Assembly: GCF_012044895.1 (NCBI RefSeq)
Contig: NZ_CP050695.1
Coordinates: 960,501 to 1,024,500 of the forward strand
Direction: 5' to 3'
Length of the DNA stretch: 64,000 nt
From: Aquisalimonas sp. 2447
Lineage (GTDB): Bacteria > Pseudomonadota > Gammaproteobacteria > Nitrococcales > Aquisalimonadaceae
The notes below the pieces were generated by a model, which worked only from the letters and a program-made list of their open reading frames with translations, was not told the origin of the DNA and searched no databases. Positions 61,669-64,000 of this stretch are shown here, piece after piece. Made by a program: the position numbers and the translations under genes. How positions within the stretch are numbered: position 1 is the first letter of the stretch; each line of letters begins with the position of its first letter.

Positions 61669-61737
61669 ATGAACCAACGCATTCCGGGTATCCCCGACAG
61701 ACCCCGACGGCGCGGAAGCGCGGTCGCTGACGACTAG
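61669..61737 (+). CDS. Possible 22-aa peptide or leader ORF before the ABC importer
   Basis: An ATG at 61669 follows GGAGGAGAAATCTC, a first-class ribosome site, and encodes MNQRIPGIPDRPRRRGSAVA plus DD before a TAG at 61737. The strength of the site implies real initiation. It may be a leader peptide for the liv genes, or the start of a deleted gene such as an acyl-CoA ligase or binding protein that usually occupies this position. The peptide is basic and has no membrane segment. Confidence 0.4.
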   Translation: MNQRIPGIPDRPRRRGSAVADD

Positions 61738-61812
61738 TCCGCAGGGCGCTCATGCCGCCCGGCCGCGGGGCCGGCGCGGCGCGGCCAATCCTCTCCTGTC
61801 GGTGGAGCGATC

Positions 61813-62625
61813 ATGAACATTCTCGATGTCGACGGCATCAGTCTGTCTTTCGGCGGCGTGCACGCGTTGCGTGACGTCAGCCTGTCCGTGGCCCGGGGCA
61901 GCATCACCGCGGTCATCGGCCCCAACGGCGCGGGCAAGACGTCGCTGTTCAATGCCATCTCCGGTTTCTACAAGCCCCAGGCGGGACGTGTCCATCTCGA
62001 GGGGAACGACATCTCCCGTACCGGTCCGCCACGTCGTGCCGCTCTGGGCCTCGGCCGAACGTTCCAGAACATTGCCCTGTTCCGCGGCATGACGGTGATG
62101 GACAACGTCAAGCTCGGCGCCCACGTGCGCACCTGCACGGGGCCGCTCACGGCCATGATGTACCTGGGGCGTGCGCGCCGGGAAGAAGTGCGGATACGCA
62201 GCGAGATCGAGCGTGAAGTCTTCGACTTCCTGGAGATCGATCACATTCGTCGCAGCCCCGTGGCGGCGCTGCCCTACGGCCTGCAGAAACGGGTGGAACT
62301 GGCCCGGGCGCTGGCCATGCGGCCGAAGGTGCTGATGCTGGACGAGCCGGTGGCCGGCATGAACCGGGAGGAGAAGGAAGACATGGCCCGGTTCATCCTC
62401 GACGTCAAGGAGCAGTGGGGCGTGACCGTTCTCATGGTGGAGCACGACATGGGCATGGTCATGGACATCTCCGACCAGGTCTATGTGCTGAACTTCGGGC
62501 AGCGCATCGCCGGCGGTCCGCCAGCGGAGGTCCAGCAGAATCCGGATGTCATCGAGGCCTATCTCGGCGCCGACGACATGACCACGCTGCGCGAGCGCCT
62601 GCGCGGTGACAAGGGAGCCGCATGA
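61813..62625 (+). CDS. livG: Branched-chain amino-acid-type ABC transporter ATPase (LivG)
   Basis: A 270-aa ATPase with Walker A GPNGAGKTSLFNAISGFYKP, LivG-type signature ALPYGLQKRVELARALAM, Walker B VLMLDEPVAGMNREEKED and H-loop VEHDMGMVM. The GLGRTFQNIALFRGMTV block is also LivG-specific. It starts the importer genes and overlaps livH (ATGA). Such systems carry branched-chain amino acids but also amides, urea or acyl compounds; with a TetR and enoyl-CoA hydratase near, an organic acid or aromatic is possible. Confidence 0.92.
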   Translation: MNILDVDGISLSFGGVHALRDVSLSVARGSITAVIGPNGAGKTSLFNAISGFYKPQAGRVHLEGNDISRTGPPRRAALGLGRTFQNIALFRGMTVMDNVKLGAHVRTCTGPLTAMMYLGRARREEVRIRSEIEREVFDFLEIDHIRRSPVAALPYGLQKRVELARALAMRPKVLMLDEPVAGMNREEKEDMARFILDVKEQWGVTVLMVEHDMGMVMDISDQVYVLNFGQRIAGGPPAEVQQNPDVIEAYLGADDMTTLRERLRGDKGAA

Positions 62626-63503
62626 TGGACTGGTTATTCTTCTTCGAGGTGAGTCTGGCGGGGCTGGGGTTCGGCGCGCTGTATTCACTGACGGCCGTGG
62701 CCTTCGTGGTGATCTACAAGGCGACCCGGGTCATCAATCTGGCCATGGGCGAGATGCTCATGCTTGGCGCATACATGTTCTTCGGTTTCGCCGGGGCGCT
62801 GGCATTGCCCATCTGGGGTGCGCTGATCCTGGCGTTGGCGGGCGGCGCCATGGTGGGACTGATCCTGGAGCGTCTGGTGATCCGTCCCATGCTGGGGGAG
62901 AGCCCCATCTCGGTGTTCATGGTCACCATCGGCCTGAGCAGCGTGTTCATCGGCCTGGTGGAGATCATCTGGACGGCGGCCCCGCGCAGCCTGCCCGGGT
63001 TTCTGCCCAGTGACCCGATCTTCATCGGTGACGCCTTCGTCGCGCCGAAGACGTTCTGGAGTTTCATCATCGCCGCGGTGGTGATTGCCGTGTTCCTGAT
63101 CCTGTTCCGCTTCTGGCGCGGCGGCGTGGCGCTGCGGGCCACCGCCTCGGACCAGGGGGCGGCCTACGCCATGGGCATCAACGTGCCCATGGTGTACAGC
63201 CTGGCCTGGGGGGTGGCGGGTCTGCTGGCCGCCGGCGCCGGGGTCCTGCTCGGTTCCATCGCCGGCATTTCCTCGGAGATGGGCTTCTTCGGGCTCACCG
63301 TGCTGGTGGTAGTGATCGTGGGTGGCCTGGACAGTGTCCTGGGTGCCCTGCTGGCGGGATTGCTGATCGGCTGGGTGGAATCGCTGGCCGGGGTGTATCT
63401 GGGCGGGGAGTACGAGCACCTGGTGACGTTCATGATCCTCATGGTGGTCCTGCTGCTGCGGCCCTGGGGCCTTTTCGGAACCCGTGAAATCGAGCGACTT
63501 TAA
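62622..63503 (+). CDS. livH: Branched-chain-type ABC permease (LivH)
   Basis: A 293-aa permease with about eight helices: family start GLGFGALYSLTAVAFVVIYK and VINLAMGEMLMLGAYMFFGF (about 37-56), later RFWRGGVALRATASDQGAAY with AYAMGINVPMVYSLAW (EAA-type coupling region), and VLVVVIVGGLDSVLGALLAG. It overlaps livG by four bases and ends three bases before livM. Confidence 0.93.
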   Translation: MMDWLFFFEVSLAGLGFGALYSLTAVAFVVIYKATRVINLAMGEMLMLGAYMFFGFAGALALPIWGALILALAGGAMVGLILERLVIRPMLGESPISVFMVTIGLSSVFIGLVEIIWTAAPRSLPGFLPSDPIFIGDAFVAPKTFWSFIIAAVVIAVFLILFRFWRGGVALRATASDQGAAYAMGINVPMVYSLAWGVAGLLAAGAGVLLGSIAGISSEMGFFGLTVLVVVIVGGLDSVLGALLAGLLIGWVESLAGVYLGGEYEHLVTFMILMVVLLLRPWGLFGTREIERL

Positions 63504-63505
63504 TC

Positions 63506-64000
63506 ATGCGTATCGGATCGCCGAAGGAAACCTATGCCGCCGACGAGAGCCTGTTCAAGACCCGCACGCAATGGGTCTGGTTCGGCATTCTCCTGGCATC
63601 GCTGGCGCTTTACCCGTTCGTCGCCAATCTCTACTGGCTGTTTCTGGCCTGCCTGATCTGCATCAACATCATCAGCGCCACGGGGTTGAACATTCTCACC
63701 GGCTACACCGGGCAGGTCAGTCTCGGTCAGGCCGCGTTCATGGGCGTCGGTGCTTACACTGTGGCCTGGCTGGACAACAATGCCGCCACGCCGTTCCTGA
63801 TCAACCTGCTGGCGGCGGGGGTGCTTACCACGCTGGTGGGCATCGTCGCCGGCCTGCCCAGTCTGCGGGTCAAGGGGCTGTATCTCGCCATTGCCACCAT
63901 TGCCGCCTCGTTCATCCTGCAGTTCGTGTTCATCAACTGGGAGAGCGTGACCCGGGGCACGCGGGGCATCAACATCCAGCCGCCGCAGCTGTTCGGCATG
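63506..64000 (+). CDS. livM: Branched-chain-type ABC permease (LivM), 5' part only
   Basis: The first 165 codons of a LivM-like permease that runs off the window. Visible parts are MRIGSPKETYAADESLFKTR, membrane helices about 25-70 and the diagnostic NILTGYTGQVSLGQAAFMGV followed by GLPSLRVKGLYLAIATIAAS. It forms the heteromeric channel with LivH. The second ATPase (LivF) and the binding protein are expected beyond 64,000. Confidence 0.9.
   Translation, partial: MRIGSPKETYAADESLFKTRTQWVWFGILLASLALYPFVANLYWLFLACLICINIISATGLNILTGYTGQVSLGQAAFMGVGAYTVAWLDNNAATPFLINLLAAGVLTTLVGIVAGLPSLRVKGLYLAIATIAASFILQFVFINWESVTRGTRGINIQPPQLFGM

Noticed and set aside
1-64000. tRNA, rRNA or CRISPR elements
   Set aside because: No T-loop-like GTTCGANTC context with a cloverleaf, no rRNA-like sequence and no regularly spaced repeats were found by eye; a covariance search could still find a diverged tRNA.

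Overview
The window is GC-rich, densely packed chromosomal DNA. The core gene order (rimP-nusA-infB-rbfA-truB-rpsO-pnp, a complete System I ccmABCDEFGHI operon, relA, lexA-imuA-imuB, a CbrA-like SSS-histidine kinase) indicates a gammaproteobacterium. The acidic proteins and gene mix would suit an Ectothiorhodospiraceae-type halophile, but that placement is inference. No rRNA, tRNA, CRISPR array, integrase or intact insertion sequence was seen.

Left part (1-7.8 kb): the end of a CobW/COG0523 metal-chaperone GTPase gene overlaps a DksA2-type gene that has lost three of the four zinc-finger cysteines. These are followed by a membrane-anchored CobN-like chelatase, an ExbB/TolQ-like channel and a DUF2149 protein, the set known as hmuSTU in Bacteroidetes and PA1923-1925 in Pseudomonas. 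Together they look like a zinc-starvation module. The chelatase gene seems damaged at its 5' end, with its signal peptide out of frame with the core. A patatin-like hydrolase and a GntP-type permease follow.

7.8-12.3 kb (minus strand): the most unusual locus. A long two-domain toxin-like protein and its putative immunity gene are followed by a second, promoterless-looking copy of the toxin C-terminal half plus immunity gene. The two copies form a 1,801-bp tandem duplication with a 1,826-bp period and no net indels. They are nearly identical except for a sharp 58-bp patch in the toxin and the middle/C-terminal half of the immunity gene, the pattern expected of specificity diversification in a polymorphic toxin system. 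A third immunity remnant lies beyond.

12.4-25 kb (accessory metabolism): a methyltransferase and DUF488; a cobalt-type nitrile hydratase operon (alpha-beta-activator) with an amidase and a cyclic-nucleotide-binding protein on the opposite strand; a DUF1326/DUF2182 pair; a hydrolase-LuxR fusion with a shrunken FAD-oxidase relic; a TetR regulator with repeated operators; a SelW-like protein; and a polar amino-acid ABC transporter.

25-38.5 kb: the SOS mutasome genes lexA-imuA-imuB lie under two LexA boxes, with no dnaE2 next to them. Then come relA, a degraded segment, and the full ccm operon ending in a thioredoxin-like protein without CXXC.

38.6-46 kb: panE, an epoxide-hydrolase-like protein, a MocR/LysE divergent pair around a perfect palindrome, ArfB, a HIT protein, a DsbA/FrnE protein and an MHYT protein.

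46-55.4 kb: the nusA-infB translation/transcription operon, whose leader contains two intrinsic terminators, then rpsO, pnp and a cold-shock gene. 55.4-64 kb: a YheT-like hydrolase, an SSS-histidine kinase with a small membrane partner and response regulator, an enoyl-CoA hydratase, a TetR regulator, and livG-livH-livM transporter genes running off the end.
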